Shown here in pieces: positions 48,101 through 60,700 of a stretch of 64,000 bases of DNA. The position numbers and the translations under genes were made by a program. Source of the DNA: Planococcus citri (Eukaryota; Arthropoda; Insecta; Hemiptera; Pseudococcidae); NCBI RefSeq assembly GCF_950023065.1, contig NC_088679.1, positions 13,392,001 to 13,456,000 on the forward strand, in the 5' to 3' direction. Each line of letters opens with the position of its first letter. The stretch's first letter is position 1. Below the pieces are notes generated by a model. That model did no database searches, was not told the DNA's origin, and saw only the letters and a program-made list of their open reading frames with translations.

Positions 48101-48172
48101 TTGACAATTAACGCGTGTCAACAGAACTACTATCATTAAAATTACTAAAAGCGCGAAGTGATTATTTTCCAT
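39148..48172 (-). CDS. Class C GPCR (mGluR-like) copy D, complete
   Basis: Exons in transcript order: 47943-48172, 47668-47770, 47278-47548, 46818-47055, 46497-46714, 41460-41569, 41311-41369, 40561-40795, 40353-40482, 39875-40269, 39459-39770, 39148-39384. They sum to 845 codons plus stop with all phases consistent. The layout is signal peptide (MENNHFALLVILMIVVLL), flytrap domain (GVIYSDEYGPFNYDRLF, VIICFCNGD, VIVAG), Cys-rich linker (DRCCWTCTKC, CIKCDVG) and seven helices (NTPVVKSTTKELCYV, YAALLMKTIRIARIL). The C-terminus reads about 19 residues past the point where B and C stop, because their TAA is TTA here. One donor is the weaker GTCAGT (exon ending 40353). The 4.9-kb intron 5 is full of transposon fragments; 43000-43830 within it shows nothing recognisable. 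Closest to copy C. Confidence 0.9.
41728..41866. repeat. Tandem duplication of ~70 bases
   Basis: ACATTGGAAATCGCATTT, then ACCCTAACAGGGTGAGGCGA and ATGCCTATTGCCACT, occurs twice in a row with few differences. It lies in copy D intron 5. No function is evident. Confidence 0.85.
42003..42245 (-). repeat. tRNA-derived SINE-like sequence
   Basis: On the minus strand a tRNA-like head reads CTCAGTGGCGTAGAAGGTTG, followed about 35 bases later by the B-box GGTTCAAATCCC. A non-tRNA body extends left to about 42003. This is the layout of a SINE; an intact tRNA gene is unlikely because the acceptor arm does not pair. Confidence 0.6.
42410..42953. mobile_element. pogo/Tigger-like MITE
   Basis: The termini CAGTGGAACCTCGATAACTC and their inverse are typical of pogo-family elements, and TA flanks both ends, as expected for Tc1/mariner-superfamily insertion. 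Inside, CGAGTTATAGAGGTAAACG-type phrases are repeated. It is 544 bases long with no transposase, so non-autonomous. Confidence 0.85.
43830..44482 (-). pseudogene. RTE-like reverse transcriptase fragment, broken
   Basis: Minus-strand translation gives GTGVRQGCPLYCVLFNMYMD, then, in another frame, LFADDQAV (the catalytic FADD box). Shifted again, DLQRSMYNLTKTFRK, and near the end a basic RCRGRPRKKL tail. These are the order and motifs of non-LTR reverse transcriptases related to RTE. Several frameshifts, stops and internal deletions make it dead. It resembles the fragment at 55655 onwards. Confidence 0.75.
44930..46260 (+). pseudogene. RTE-like retrotransposon 3' fragment, interrupted
   Basis: Plus-strand frames read QFRYLGALINNDG, IKSRIRIAKSVFNNLINVL, ETWTM, KMWCYQMLLKISWKDFITN and EVLARVEKE. 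After a 0.7-kb insertion the match resumes with MKKRKMKYIAHKIRENG. This is the region after the catalytic core of RTE-like non-LTR polyproteins. It is frameshifted and not functional. Confidence 0.75.
45415..46130. mobile_element. Mariner-like element with ~190-base inverted ends
   Basis: CGAGGGATAGTCGGAAAGTA at the left matches its inverse at the right, and the match continues for about 190 bases (45415-45605 and 45940-46130). TA on both sides lies within a CATACATA microsatellite. The ends resemble mariner/Tc1-type termini. The interior encodes no transposase. It interrupts an RTE-like fragment in copy D intron 5. Confidence 0.85.
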
Positions 48173-48671
48173 GTCACTACGCGATTGTTTTATGTAGGTA
48201 CTCGCGCAGACGTGTGGTCAAAACTAGTTATATTTTGTTGTGTGCCAAAGTATAGGGAAATATATTTCAACGTTAATTAACATAAATACAGCGATAAGCG
48301 GTTGATTCAATGGCATCATATCAGCGTATTCGGCATTCGCGAACTATCAAAAAAATGAATGAAATGAAACGCACTTCTCATTAACCAAACATAGCATAAT
48401 GAGCTATGATTAGACGAGTGCATTGTCTAATTGAGATGAATTTTATGCATTAATTGATAGCTATAATTTCCTGCTTATCAAAACTTTATACCTAATCGTA
48501 GGTATGGTTGAGTAGTAGTAAATTTTAGGTCATTACTAAACATGATATGACTTTGTGCTTGCACAAATCTAACAATGTTTAAGAATTATTATAATAATTC
48601 TCAAGGTTCTACATTTTGTTGACGAAAAAAAATATAAAATTTGTTTTCCATTAATACCCCAGGGTCATTCC
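48173..48671. other. Upstream spacer of copy D
   Basis: No coding sequence. It resembles the region upstream of copy C (36518-36980) and probably carries the promoter. It is cut short by a foldback palindrome starting at about 48672, within 500 bases of the start codon. Confidence 0.5.
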
Positions 48672-50005
48672 ACGTCAATTCGACCAAAAAGTGATAGGGG
48701 GGAGGGGGTCGGCGACTTTTTTGAAATTTTTCCTGTGGAAAGATCTTCCGAAGGGATGACCAATGGCGCAAATCGCAGCCCTCTAGCCCTTTTTTAAAGG
48801 CTGGCTAGGGGTTGTCAAAGTTTTCAGTGAACTTGAAATATCATCCATTTCAGCAGTAGATTACTCGATAACCGCGATACCTACCAAAATGGAATTTTTT
48901 TCAATAGTTAGGGGTTTTGAAAGGCCTTTTGGTGATATCATAAAAATCAGTGTTGCCACTTTTTTTGTATGAAAAATTAGCTCGAGAAATTTCAAAACGT
49001 AGTTTTCGTTTCGTCCCGACTCTCAAAAATTCAGATAAAAATATATTACGGATAGCTTTTCATGCTGAACAACATATCACAAAATTGAGATGGAATTATT
49101 TCGTGAAGTCGATTTAAAAAAGTTGAAAGTTTGCGAAAGAATGCGATTTTTTGAATTAAAACATGAAAAAAAATTTGATTGGTAAAGTTGACCCATTTGA
49201 CCCCTATTTTTACGTATCCGTTGAAAAAGTTGTAAAAACCCTTTCACTCAATGAAATGAGCTCATCATAAAAAATCAAAATTCGAAAAAATTCATATTTC
49301 AAACATGAAAAAAAGTTTAAATTTATTCAGTTCTTTATTTTGACCTCTTCCTGGTGTAATATTTCATGAAAATGTTGATAAAAATTACACTCATAGCAAA
49401 AAAATTAAAATTCGTTTATTTTTTGAATCTTTTCGAATTTTGATTTTTTTTGCGATCAGTTCATTTCATCGAAGAATAGGGGTCAAATGTGTCAACTTCA
49501 CCAATCAAAACTTTCATTTATGTTTTAAATTAAAAAATTGCATTTTTTCGCAAACTTTCAATTTTTTTTAAAATCCACGTTGCGAAATAATGCCATCTCG
49601 ATTTTCTTATGTGTTGTTCAGCATAACAAGTTGTCTATAACATATTTTTTTTTGGAATTTTTGAGAGTCGGAACGATGAAAACTGCTTTTTGAAACTTTT
49701 CGAGCTAATTTTTTGTACAAAAAAGGTGGCAACACGATACCACCAAAAACCCTTTCAAAACGCCTAACTATTAGAAAAAGTTCCATTTTGGCAAGTATCG
49801 CGGTTATCGAGTAATCCACTGCTGAAATGGATGTTAATTCAACTTCACTGAAAACTTTGACACCCACCGAAGCCTTTAAAAAAGAGCTAGAGGGCTGCGA
49901 TTTGCGCCATTGCTGGTAGTCCCTTCAAAAGGTCTTTTCACAGAAAAAATTTCAAAAAAATCGCCGACCCCCCCCCCCCCTTATTACTTTTTGGTCGAAT
50001 TTACG
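48672..50005. mobile_element. 1.3-kb foldback palindrome
   Basis: ACGTCAATTCGACCAAAAAG at the left faces its near-inverse at the right. Arms of about 640 bases match throughout (for example CGCAAATCGCAGCCCTCTAG and its inverse, GATTACTCGATAACCGCGAT and its inverse). The left end is preceded by GGGTCATTCC, which has no partner on the right, so the right end may be trimmed. No protein is encoded. Confidence 0.85.
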
Positions 50006-50062
50006 TTTTTATTATGATTCTCATCATCATTTTATTGATATTTAAAATTGAAAATAGGATTT

Positions 50063-51611
50063 GAATGGTGCTTTTCAAGAAGGTCCTATCGACCGATAGG
50101 ACCTTTTTGAGTAGTTCATGAAATTTGAATCTCTGTCGTTTTCTACACAAGATGGTGCAAACCGCAGCGCTCCATGTGGTGTTGTTCACAAACAGCAGCT
50201 ATATTACGAGTATGAAGTTGGCTAGGAAACGCAACTGGAAAATGCGCGCATTACCTTCTTCTCCGAAATGGTTGATCACAACTATACCAGAAGGCACTCT
50301 TGAGTAGTAATTTTCAACGCAGAATTCAAATTTTGAGTCAATTTTGCCCCTCGACCCCAAGGGGGGGTGGTACCAAATGAAAATTTGGGGAAAATGTGAC
50401 AAAATCTAGTATAGTGTCGAAATCTTGATACTTTGGGTTAAAAACAACGATTTTTGAGTCAATTTACCTCGTAGCCCCCCAGGGGGGGTGGTATCAAATA
50501 AAAATGCGAAAAAATCGAGTATAGTGTCGAAATCTTGGTACATTTGGGCTGAAAACCCGATTTTCGAGCCAATTTTGTCCTTCGCACGCCAGGGAGGAAG
50601 GGGGTGGTACCAAATCGAAATTTGGGGAAAACAGTGAAAAAATCGAGTGCGCACTCACACATGCATGGCTAAAGTATGAGATGATACAGATTTTCGCAGG
50701 TTTCCGCAGGTAAATCGATCGCAGTTGTTTTACATACACTAAAATGCATAATTTTTCATATTCGTCGTTTTGGGGAATGCTGGCGGAAGAAACTTCTGCC
50801 CTACAGTATTAAAGATATTACATTAAAGTACTCAATTTTTTCACTTTTATCCTAAATTTTTATTAGGTACCACACCCCTCCCCCCGGAAGCCGAGGGACA
50901 AAATTGACTCGAAAATCGGGTTTCCAGCCCAAATGTACAAGATTTCGACACTATACTCGATTTTTTCGCATTTTTATTTGGTACCACCCCCCCTGGGGGG
51001 CTACGAGGGAAATTGACTCAAAAATCGTTGTTTTTAACCCAAAGTATCAAGATTTCGACACTATACTCGATTTTTTCACACTTTCCCCAAATTTTCATTT
51101 GGTACCACCCCCCTGGGGGGCTACGAGGGAAATTGACTCAAAAATCGTGGTTTTTAACTCAAAGTATCAAGATTTTGACACTATACTCGATTTTTTCACT
51201 TTTTCCCCAAATTTTCATTTGGTACCACCCCCCCTGGGGGTCGAGGGGCAAAATTGACTCAAAATTTGAATTCTGCGTTGAAAATTACTACTCAAGAGTG
51301 ACTATTTCATGTTTTTGGTGGGTTTGAGAAGGAATAAAATCGATTTTTAGGCGAATAACCGCAAGAAGGTCCTGTCGTTTCAAGAAGGTCCTATCGAGGT
51401 CTCTTTTGTAAAGCGCTCCCATGGAAATGTTGGTGGTGGAAAAAAAATTACTACGCAGGAAATAAATAGTGGAAAGATGCTTCTATTCAACAAAAAAAAC
51501 CGGAGCTCGCTATATCATTTTAAACCAAAATGGCAAAACACTGTAATATAAAAATGCGTTTTTCTCAAAACCAGTTTTTTGTCGATAGGACCTTCTTGAA
51601 AAGCACCATTC
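50063..51611. mobile_element. 1.5-kb foldback with terminal GAAGGTCCTATCG repeats
   Basis: 31-base perfect inverted ends (GAATGGTGCTTTTCAAGAAG continuing to GTCCTATCGAC). The motif GGTCCTATCG or its inverse recurs at about 50081, 50094, 51388 and 51583, plus a one-base variant at 51368. The interior is largely a second inverted repeat (see the nested repeat). There is no transposase. Together with the previous foldback it fills almost all of the D-E spacer. Confidence 0.85.
50288..51300. repeat. Nested inverted repeat built from ~117-base tandem units
   Basis: Each unit contains ATTTGGTACCACCCCCC, CTGGGGG, AATTGACTCAAAAATCG, AAGTATCAAGATTTCGACAC and TATACTCGATTTTTTC. About three inverse-oriented copies lie in the left arm and four direct copies in the right. 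Because 117 is a multiple of three, open frames run through the array and give repeating peptides, which I regard as a by-product. Confidence 0.8.
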
Positions 51612-51791
51612 ATTTCATACTCAAGAAATCGCCGTTGAGCACAAATTTTTTGCACATACATTTATGGAAAATGGTAAAATGTGATTTATTCAGGTACGTG
51701 TAGGTATTTAAAATAATGAACGAATGAAAGCGAATACAAAATAGGTGGGTAGTCATGATTAGATGTGTTTTGCGTGGACTCAATTTAGTAA

Positions 51792-54700
51792 TTATTGGTT
51801 GATCTCCTCCACTGCATCATTTCCCTGATGCTTTCGAATACTGGGTGTGATGGTTGCGTAGTAAGCTTTTGTGTTCTGCTCAGGTCTTCGAAAAATTATA
51901 TTCAATTTTGGTAAGAATAAAAATACCAGGACGATCAATGAATTAATTGAAATAGCCAAGTTTACCGCCAATATCTGCAAATAATCCGTATGATAAGACT
52001 TGTTCTTTTGAATTACATTGCATTACATACACAAATGTCCACGTACTTTGTACTCGCTGATCAAGTATATTAGACCAAAAAACAACAATGTTGGTATCGT
52101 TGCGTACATTGTAAACGCGATGTACGTAGTCTCGTCGTAATTTCCTGGCAAATGTCGCATTTTAATAGCAAAATACACGCAGAGTAAAACCAACACTACA
52201 ACGAAACTGAATATTTTCATCAAAAAGAATCCATCCAAGTAATGCTTGATCAGGAATAAATTCACGCCATTTTTCTCGATGACCTGTTTCGTTTCATTGG
52301 CTTGTACAGAATGCCAACAAATGAGCGTCTCTAGGCCTATTAACACGATAGTAAGGATGATCTGGAAAAACAAACAAACAATAGGTTCAGAGTTCACATA
52401 GGTACTTACTTAGGTGGTGTGATTTCACATTTCTTGTATCTACTCTTCGAAATACTTCTCTGAACTGTACCTTGGGCCTTAACGAGACCAGCTTCGGTTT
52501 AATTCTTGGAAAGGCGTTCTGTGATTTGGTTTTCATCAATAAAGCCGAGTAAATCATGCAGAAACCAATGGCAGGCAGAACTTTTCCCTCAGATGTTTTG
52601 AACGTATAACTTAACACCGAAATAAGAACGGCAATGTTGGCCAAAATGATTCCAGCGAACATCACGTAACATAGTTCTTCTGTGGTCGACTTGACCACCG
52701 GAGTATTTCGATACTTGACAAACACAATTGATGTGATAATCGTCAATATAATAGAACACGATGAAAAACACGTGGATATCAAATTCTGACCATCGTACCA
52801 TTTGCTTGGTATTCGAATTGGTTCAGGTATGCATACTATTTATGTAAAAGTCGAAAAAAAAAAAAAGAAATTATATTAATTCATTTCATCATTCGTTTAT
52901 GTTTTGTTTTTCGAGGTGTGTGGTAGAGCTGTACTTACTTTTTTTGTTCTCATCAGATAAAAAACCGGATTGGCATTCGACGCAAGAGGTGCCGTCAACA
53001 TTCAGTTTTTCAAAAACACCACACGAATCACATTCCCAACAACATTGGTCAATTTGAGGTTTCTGTAGTGGAATTTATAGTAAAATTTTTTTGCATGCAA
53101 GTAGCATTCATCAATTTGATGAGCATGGGAGCAAATTGCCCAAAAGTCTCGCTTTTTGATAAAATTGTCAAAATCTTACTTTAGGCCAAAAAATTGATAA
53201 CCATTCTCGCTTTTTTGCTGATTTTTTTCCGAAAATTGCCCAAATGTTTTGTTTTTTTTTATAAACTCTGTGATTTTTTGTCAATTGCCAACAATGAGTC
53301 CTGCTTTTTGCTAAAATTTCCAGTCTTGATTTTCGCCAAAAACTTACAATTATTCCCTTTTTTCACAGAAAAATTGTTCAATAATTTCGCTTTTTCGATA
53401 AAAATTACAGAATGAATCAATGAATGAATCAATGAAAATTTTATTATTGTTCGGGTTCAGCGCAATTTAGCGCTATTCACAAATTTTCCAAATAGGATTT
53501 TTTTTTCAACTTAAGAAAGAAAAGAGTTAGGGATAAGAAACCTAAAAAAATTTTTGAGGAAGTTTCGGTTTGAGCCTTGAAAAAAATCAGTTTTTGGCAA
53601 TAGGTAGGTAATTTTTAATGTAGCTCGTTTATACGTAATTTTTTTTCATCAAAACAAATAGGTGCCATAATAGTCATCTTTTTTGAAAAAAATTGCAAAA
53701 AAATCAGACAAAATGACTGTCATAATCCTCGCTGTTTAAATTGTAAATTTGTTATCTCTTTTTCGCCAAAAATTGTCAGAAAAGTACCTATATCGCTTTC
53801 TAATTAATTTATCAATTAAAAAGTCCAGCTTTTAAATAAAAAATTATCAAAGTCTTGTTTTCTGCAGACAAATTGTGAAAAATTCTCTCTTTGTAAAAAT
53901 TGGCAACACATATGTACTGTTTTTAGCAAAATGGTTAAAAATTATCGTGTTTTTTTTGTTGCAAAAATTTCCAAAAAGTTTTTTTTGTCATAAATTGCGA
54001 AAAAAGTATCATCTTTGCTTTTCGCTAAAATAATCAATGTGTTGACTTTTGCCAAAAATTAGAAAAAGTATTCGCTTTTTAGCAACATTCCTCAAAAATT
54101 TCACATAAAAAAAATCCTGAATGTTTTAGTTTTTCATCAAAAATTGTTTTTTTTCTTCTTCAGTAAATTGCAAAAAAGTCTCGGTTCAACTTTTTGGAAA
54201 TTAAAAAACAAAACATTTCAATTTGAAATGTTCTGTTTTTTTTTAAATCAATTTTTTCTACACCAAAATGTGAAGCAAAGTTACCTTTATGTAGCCTGGA
54301 TCACAAGGCATGCTGCATGAAGATTTCACATAGTTCCTCGGCTTATAAAAAGAATCGTTCAGTATGGTCAGATTTCCTTTTATTTCAAATGGAGATACTG
54401 TATAGTATATGTCTTCGCTGTTATCGTCTGAGTCTCCATATTTGAAATATTCTGCGACTTTGATGAATTCATTGGACAATACGTTTTTTGTCGCTTGAGA
54501 TTTGTACACGTCGAATCTATGTTTTACATAAAATTACCTACGATCAGTTTTGGTGGGATGTTTCAATATCTATATGTAGTTGAATTTTTGGAAGTTTTTG
54601 TAATTGGAAATTAATTATTTTAAAAATTTAAAAGCACTTCAAATTCTAAATTTTTTAATTTGCAAAAACTTTGAGTTTAGACATACCTAATAAATATCTA

Positions 54701-57700
54701 CTACCGAACTTGTAGAACATTGAAAGCTCTAGATACAGAAGGTGTTGAGAGGTTGTGTTTTGCCTACCTACCTTGAAAACTGGTGGAGATGTCATCCAGA
54801 TTTATAGAAATTTTCAGTTATTATTTTTGTCCAGCAATTTTGTCTTCGTTTTAGGCTATCACCAGGTATACTCAATTTCACCCACTTGTTATTCTTTTGC
54901 TGAATAATTTGAAATATCACTGTAAGTACCCCTTTCCGTTGGATGAAAAAAACTAAAATTTAGTTTGTACCCTATTTTTGATGTGCCAAATCGATTGCAA
55001 GTGGTTTCAATCAATTTTGAAAGCTTCAGCAACTTTTTGAATATTCAAGTTTTTCAAAAAAAAAAAAAAAAAAAAAAAAAACATGAGAACCATTTAAATT
55101 AACTTTGGCATACCTTAAGTATAGGTATTTGTGAAGTGCTTTAAAAAAAAAAAAGTGACAAGTGATGATAAGTAAATTGATTTTTCTTTTCTCATTTGAT
55201 GGATACTTATGTACCTAAATGCGTTTGTCTATTCTTACTTTTCTGTTTGGGGAAGACCTCTTGCAGTGAAGCTTACTTCTGTATCAAATAACTTGAACTT
55301 GACGTGGTTAATTTGTTGACTCTATAATCAATAATCATAGATATTTACCATCTACGTACAATTAAGTAAGTAAATTCATATCCAATACATGAGTATTGAA
55401 TATCTATTCTATCGCCTGACGAGTCTGTTGTAAGGTACACATAAATACTCACTACATATTTCCTAAATGGTTCCAGAGGAATTTCTGATCCCAGAAGAAT
55501 CCAGGGGTTTTGGTTATGGAAGATGTTATTTACAGCGTGTGCTATGACATGAACTGTTTTTATGATATTACTCGCTTGAGAATTATTTCTGTATGTGTCT
55601 TTGTACGTATCTAAATTGAAACATGAAACCAGGAAGAAATACACATAATAGTATATCATACTGTCCACACAACAAAGCTGCTGATGGAGAAGAGATGTGA
55701 GTATAACCTAGAAACCCACATGTGCTTTGTTGATCTGGAGAAGCCAAAAGGTGTATGATTGAATATGAAAAAAGAAGTTGTTCAAAATCCTGAGGAAAAT
55801 TGAAGTGAATGAACAAATATTAAGTACGCTTAATTTGAAGAAATATACACGGATAATGTAATACAAGTGAGATCCAGAAACCTGTCAGAAGCAAAGAAGA
55901 TAGGAAGAGGAGTAAGACAGGGATGCTCAATGTCATGTAGCCTGTTCAACATCAACTTTGACAACATGATTGAAGAACGGCTGAAAACCAAGCCAAAAGG
56001 GCTAGACATCCATGACACCCATGTTATTACCCTGCTATTTGCTGATGATCAGGTGGTCTTTGCTGACAACAAATATGACTTGCAGAGAGCAATGTACAAC
56101 CTTCTGAAAGTAGCAGATAAATATGGAATGATCTTGTCTTCAAAAACAAAGGTGATGGCCTTTGAGGGGAAAGAGCCAATACGCGTCAAAATTGTCATAA
56201 ATCGACTGCCAGTAGAACAAAAGTCAGAAGCTTTAAATATATCGTGTTTGAGCTATCTTAAGAAGGAGAGGTTGACGCACAACTTAAGATCAACAAATTC
56301 CTGAGAGTAGGCGTGGTGATGAACCAAGTCATCCCACAAAGAAAAGTCAGAGCCTGAACTCAAATAAGAATCTACAATATGCTGACAAGGCCAATGCCGC
56401 TGTATGGAAGTGAAACATGGATAATGAGAAAGCACATAAAAAGCAGAGTAACTGCGGTGAAAATGAGATTCATGCAAGCCACAGCAGGATATAAATGTGA
56501 GACACAATAGGAAAAGGAACGAAGACCCTGAAGAAGCTAGGAGCAGAGCCAATCATTGGATGGGTGAAAGATTACAGAAAGGCATGTTGAAGACATGTTG
56601 ATATGGAATGCCCGACAACAGTGGTGCAAAGTTATCAATATACCTACATTAATTTGGACGGGTCTCTCATGTAGAGGGCGCTAGTGTGACCATTGTTCTA
56701 GAGTTCAGACTGGGCTTTTTTCTTAACCCTTTCTTATCAGTTGTATTTTACCAAAAGGTTGGATTTAAGAGTTGAAAATGAAAATATGATTTGGTCATGA
56801 TAAATATGCCATAATAATCGTAAAAATAATGTACATCGAATTATTTTTTCAGTTTTAACCCTCGAAATTAATGCTTTTGTAAACGCTGATAAGAAAAGCC
56901 CCGTCTGAAAAATGTAAACATTTGCCAGCTCACTAGCGCCCTCTACTTAGTGTCCAGTCCGAATGTAGTCATACATTGATTTGAAAAGATATCAATGCTC
57001 ATTGATGTAACATTTTGATCATCAATGCACATCAAAATTGCAAAAATTTGTTGAAAACCGGTTTTTTTGAACCGCAATTTGGACTTGATTTTGTAAAAAC
57101 CAGAAAGCTTTGCAGAAAAATTGTACTTGACTCATGAAAACAGTAAGAAAAATGCAGTTTTGCTGGTATTATACAAATTACCTTGTTTCATTGGCACTGC
57201 ACGAATTGTGTCCCAAAAGTACGAAAAGGCACAAATTGCGTCCCAAAAGTACGAAAAGGCACGGATTGCGTCCCAAGAAATATTTTACTAGGCACGAATT
57301 GCGTCCGAAGGATAGGGTGTTAAATAGGTTGGATGGTTGTTTTTTGAGAAATAGGAAGAATGCGTACAAATCAACGTATACAAATATGCAGTGTCCTGAC
57401 TTCATTGGGACCTTTTTGCTTTTCTTTTTTGGAGCTGAAATTTCTAAAAAAAAATTGTTCAAATTATGAAAGTTTTGAACCGAAAAAATCAATTTCCTCC
57501 CATGAAAAATCATTGTTCTTTTACTTATAAAATTAAAAATTTTCAAAAACTTTTGCCCTTGCTACGCTGGGCCAATGTGTTTATTTGTTTTCATTTTTAT
57601 AAAACAAAAAAATTCTGCTTGAGGCTTCTAAAAATTGAAAAATGAGCATGCAAATTTTTTTATGAGTCATAATAGGCTATGAATATAACCTAATGGCTAA

Positions 57701-60700
57701 TACCCATCATATGTGTTGAGTACTTATATCAATTGGCAAAATTGTCTTCTCACATTTTATTTCACATTAAAAAACTCAATATTTTAATCGGCAAAATCAG
57801 TATTTTTTTGTCATATCAGTTGACAAATTTTTGGTCGAACACCCCCCCCCCCCCCTCAAAGAAAATGCCTAGTTTTGTCCCTGGAGAAAATGTTTGTAAA
57901 TTTTGACATTGGTGGTTTTTTAAACAAACCCCCCACGCTCAATTTTTTCAGCATTTTTTTTTGTTTTTATTTAAAACCCTGGGACTCTAGTGTTGTTTTT
58001 TCAATTCTTTTAGAGTTCAAGCGTATGGATGCCAAGTTCATTTGAAATAACATTGGTAATGCAAGACGTAAGGTACACCCTACTTTGTGGATACATTTTT
58101 TTTCCATTTTGAGCCACTCCTTCTGTCTAAAATATACCTGCCCCAGCGGACGCAATTCGTGCCTGTTTGGGACGCAATTCGAGCCTACCCATTTGTACCA
58201 CCCGTGGTGCGGGACGCAATTCGTGTCCAGCCGTTTCATCTATAAAATATGCCCAATTTTTCCAGATTTTCCCTATAAATAAATGTCATTTTTGAATTTC
58301 TATGTTCAGCAACATCTTCAATACAGTCGGACTTCGCCAAGTGGAAGCCCAAGGGAAACAGATTTTTTTCCACTTACACAGGTTTTCCACTAAAATAGGT
58401 TTCATTTATAGAGGTTGCACAAATTAGACTCCCAGTTATGGAGGTTTCATTTGTTTTGAGTAGCAGAACCTCTGTAACTAAAATGTTACATACTTTTGTT
58501 TTACCTCTATTAGTGAAATTCCTTTCCTTCTTACCTCTTGAACTGAAGTATTTATCATAACAGCACCTTTAGAAAGAAGGAAAGGAATTTCACTAATAGA
58601 GGTACAACGAAAGTAACATTCAGTTACAGAGGTTCTGCTACTCCAATCAAAATTCCACTGAGGTAAGAAAGAAAAGAATTTCACTTATATATAGATAGGT
58701 AAAACAAAAGTAACATTTCAGTTGCAGAGGTTCTGCTTCTCAAAACAAAATTCCACTTAGGTATGTAGGTTCCGTTTCCATTTATAAAGGTTATTTTAAC
58801 ATAGGTTTAGATAGGGAAGTTCTAGGGAAACGAATTTTCTGTATATCAAAAATATCGATATAAGCTCACATCGATAACTTGGCACCACTACTTGAGGAAC
58901 AGTCCCCTCAAAAAGTCAAAGAATATACTTTCTAACTGGCAGAAAGAGCAGAGGAAGACTGAAGAAAAAACTTGATGATACATCAGCAAGCAATTCTTCT
59001 ACAGTTTCCCAGATGGGCTGAACAGCTCACTGGGTCAAAGTTCAATGATGATGAGTACGTTTGTATGAGCGACAAAAATTGAAAAAAAATTCCTAACTCT
59101 ATCAATGTAAATATTTATTTGTTCAACTCCCGCACATCCATGACTAAGCACTTATAGCTTTTGGCTATTCTGGAGAAGGAAAAAATCACTGGAAACTCCA
59201 TAATGTTGAATTGACAAGTTATTTTCACTTCTAGTGTTTGAAAATGGTCCTGCCAAAAGTCCTGCTTTTTCATTTTGAAATTTTGTTACGCACCTTGTTA
59301 ATACATACCTATTATGGGTCTCTACACTCACTTTTTTTCATAATAACTATTATGCAAATCTAAATTGGCCATTAAAAATTTATCGTGTCTTACCGTAGCA
59401 TGGCTCATCGTATACTTGTCTATCATCTGGGCATTCAAAAAACCGTTTCCTGAATGTCTTCAAGTACTCGTGTTTTGTATCGTCATCCCTTGATAAAGAT
59501 GTGTAGTAATTGTAAAATTCGTCGACGTATTGTGGCGTTGGAGTGACGTAAAAGAGATCTGCCAATTTTGTTTCCCATTCAAGTGTTCTCCAGTTTTCGT
59601 TGGCGTCCGGGTTTCTGTTTTATCGATTCGAATAGCAGCAAAACATAATTAATGCACAATAATTTAAAATTTTTTCGAAAAGGATACATTTTTGCTTGTT
59701 TGATCACGCAAACCTGGAGAATCATCATCAAATTTTTATAGAACAATAAAAAAAGGTAATACACTTGCTACGTAACGTACCTTGCAATTACTAAAATTTT
59801 TCTGGCGTTTTTGCCTGCTAAAGCCAACGCGCTTTGTAAAAGTCGCAAATCTTGGAGGTCGCAGTAACAAATAATCACGTCGAGTGTATCGTACGAAGGT
59901 ATACGTTTTCTTAAGTATTCTTGGGGACGATCTTCATTGAAGGTGTGGTGGTGTGCCATATCTTGTACTATGTTCATACTTAATGTCTGACTTATACAGA
60001 CACTTTCAAGTGCAGCCAGCGCTTTGACATAGGTCCAAAAACTCCCCTTGTCACCGGTGTTATCTGTGTTGGTGGAATCAGAATTAATTACTTAATAAAT
60101 CAGGAAGACGACAATAATTTCGCATGATTGCCAAAATAGAGGCAAAAATTAAAACAAATGAATGATGCGTGTAAATTTCAACGTGAATCGTACTGAGGAT
60201 GAGACCAGTTTCTGATCCGAAGAGGTTTTTGAGGCTTCAGAATTAGATATAGCCTACTAAAATCAGAACCATTTCAGCGCTCTCATGTTGAAGTTTCCGC
60301 ATTGCTCACCAGAGGCTATGAATAAAACGTGTTTCCAATCGTGGTATGCCAAGATTTTAAATATAACGTTAATTACGAGAAGATGGCCAGAAGATACCAA
60401 TATTACGTTTTCTCCTAATTCGGTCGGATTGAAGATTTGTTTCGATGAGGCTGAAAAACTGATGTAAGGAAATTCAGGAATTGTCGAAAAAATCCTGTCG
60501 TATTCCAATTTCGTGTATTGGTTCGAATATACGACTCCGATCAAATAAGGCGACGATGTATAGTTTTCAAAATTCGACGATTCCGTTCTCTGTAAAATTC
60601 ATTTTGGTAAAGAATGATCAATTTTTCGACAGAAATCAATGAAAATCTCAAGATGAGTGTAGATAAGCTTATTTATTTTATGTGTACCTATACCTACCAA

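Noticed and set aside
50904..51257. Repetitive protein with FDTILDFFT units
   Set aside because: It arises because the 117-base DNA repeat is divisible by three. The same happens on the other strand of the other arm, so it is not a gene.
55057..55082. Run of about 26 A as a retroposon poly(A) tail
   Set aside because: No retroposed body or target duplication is visible next to it, so I treat it as a simple homopolymer.
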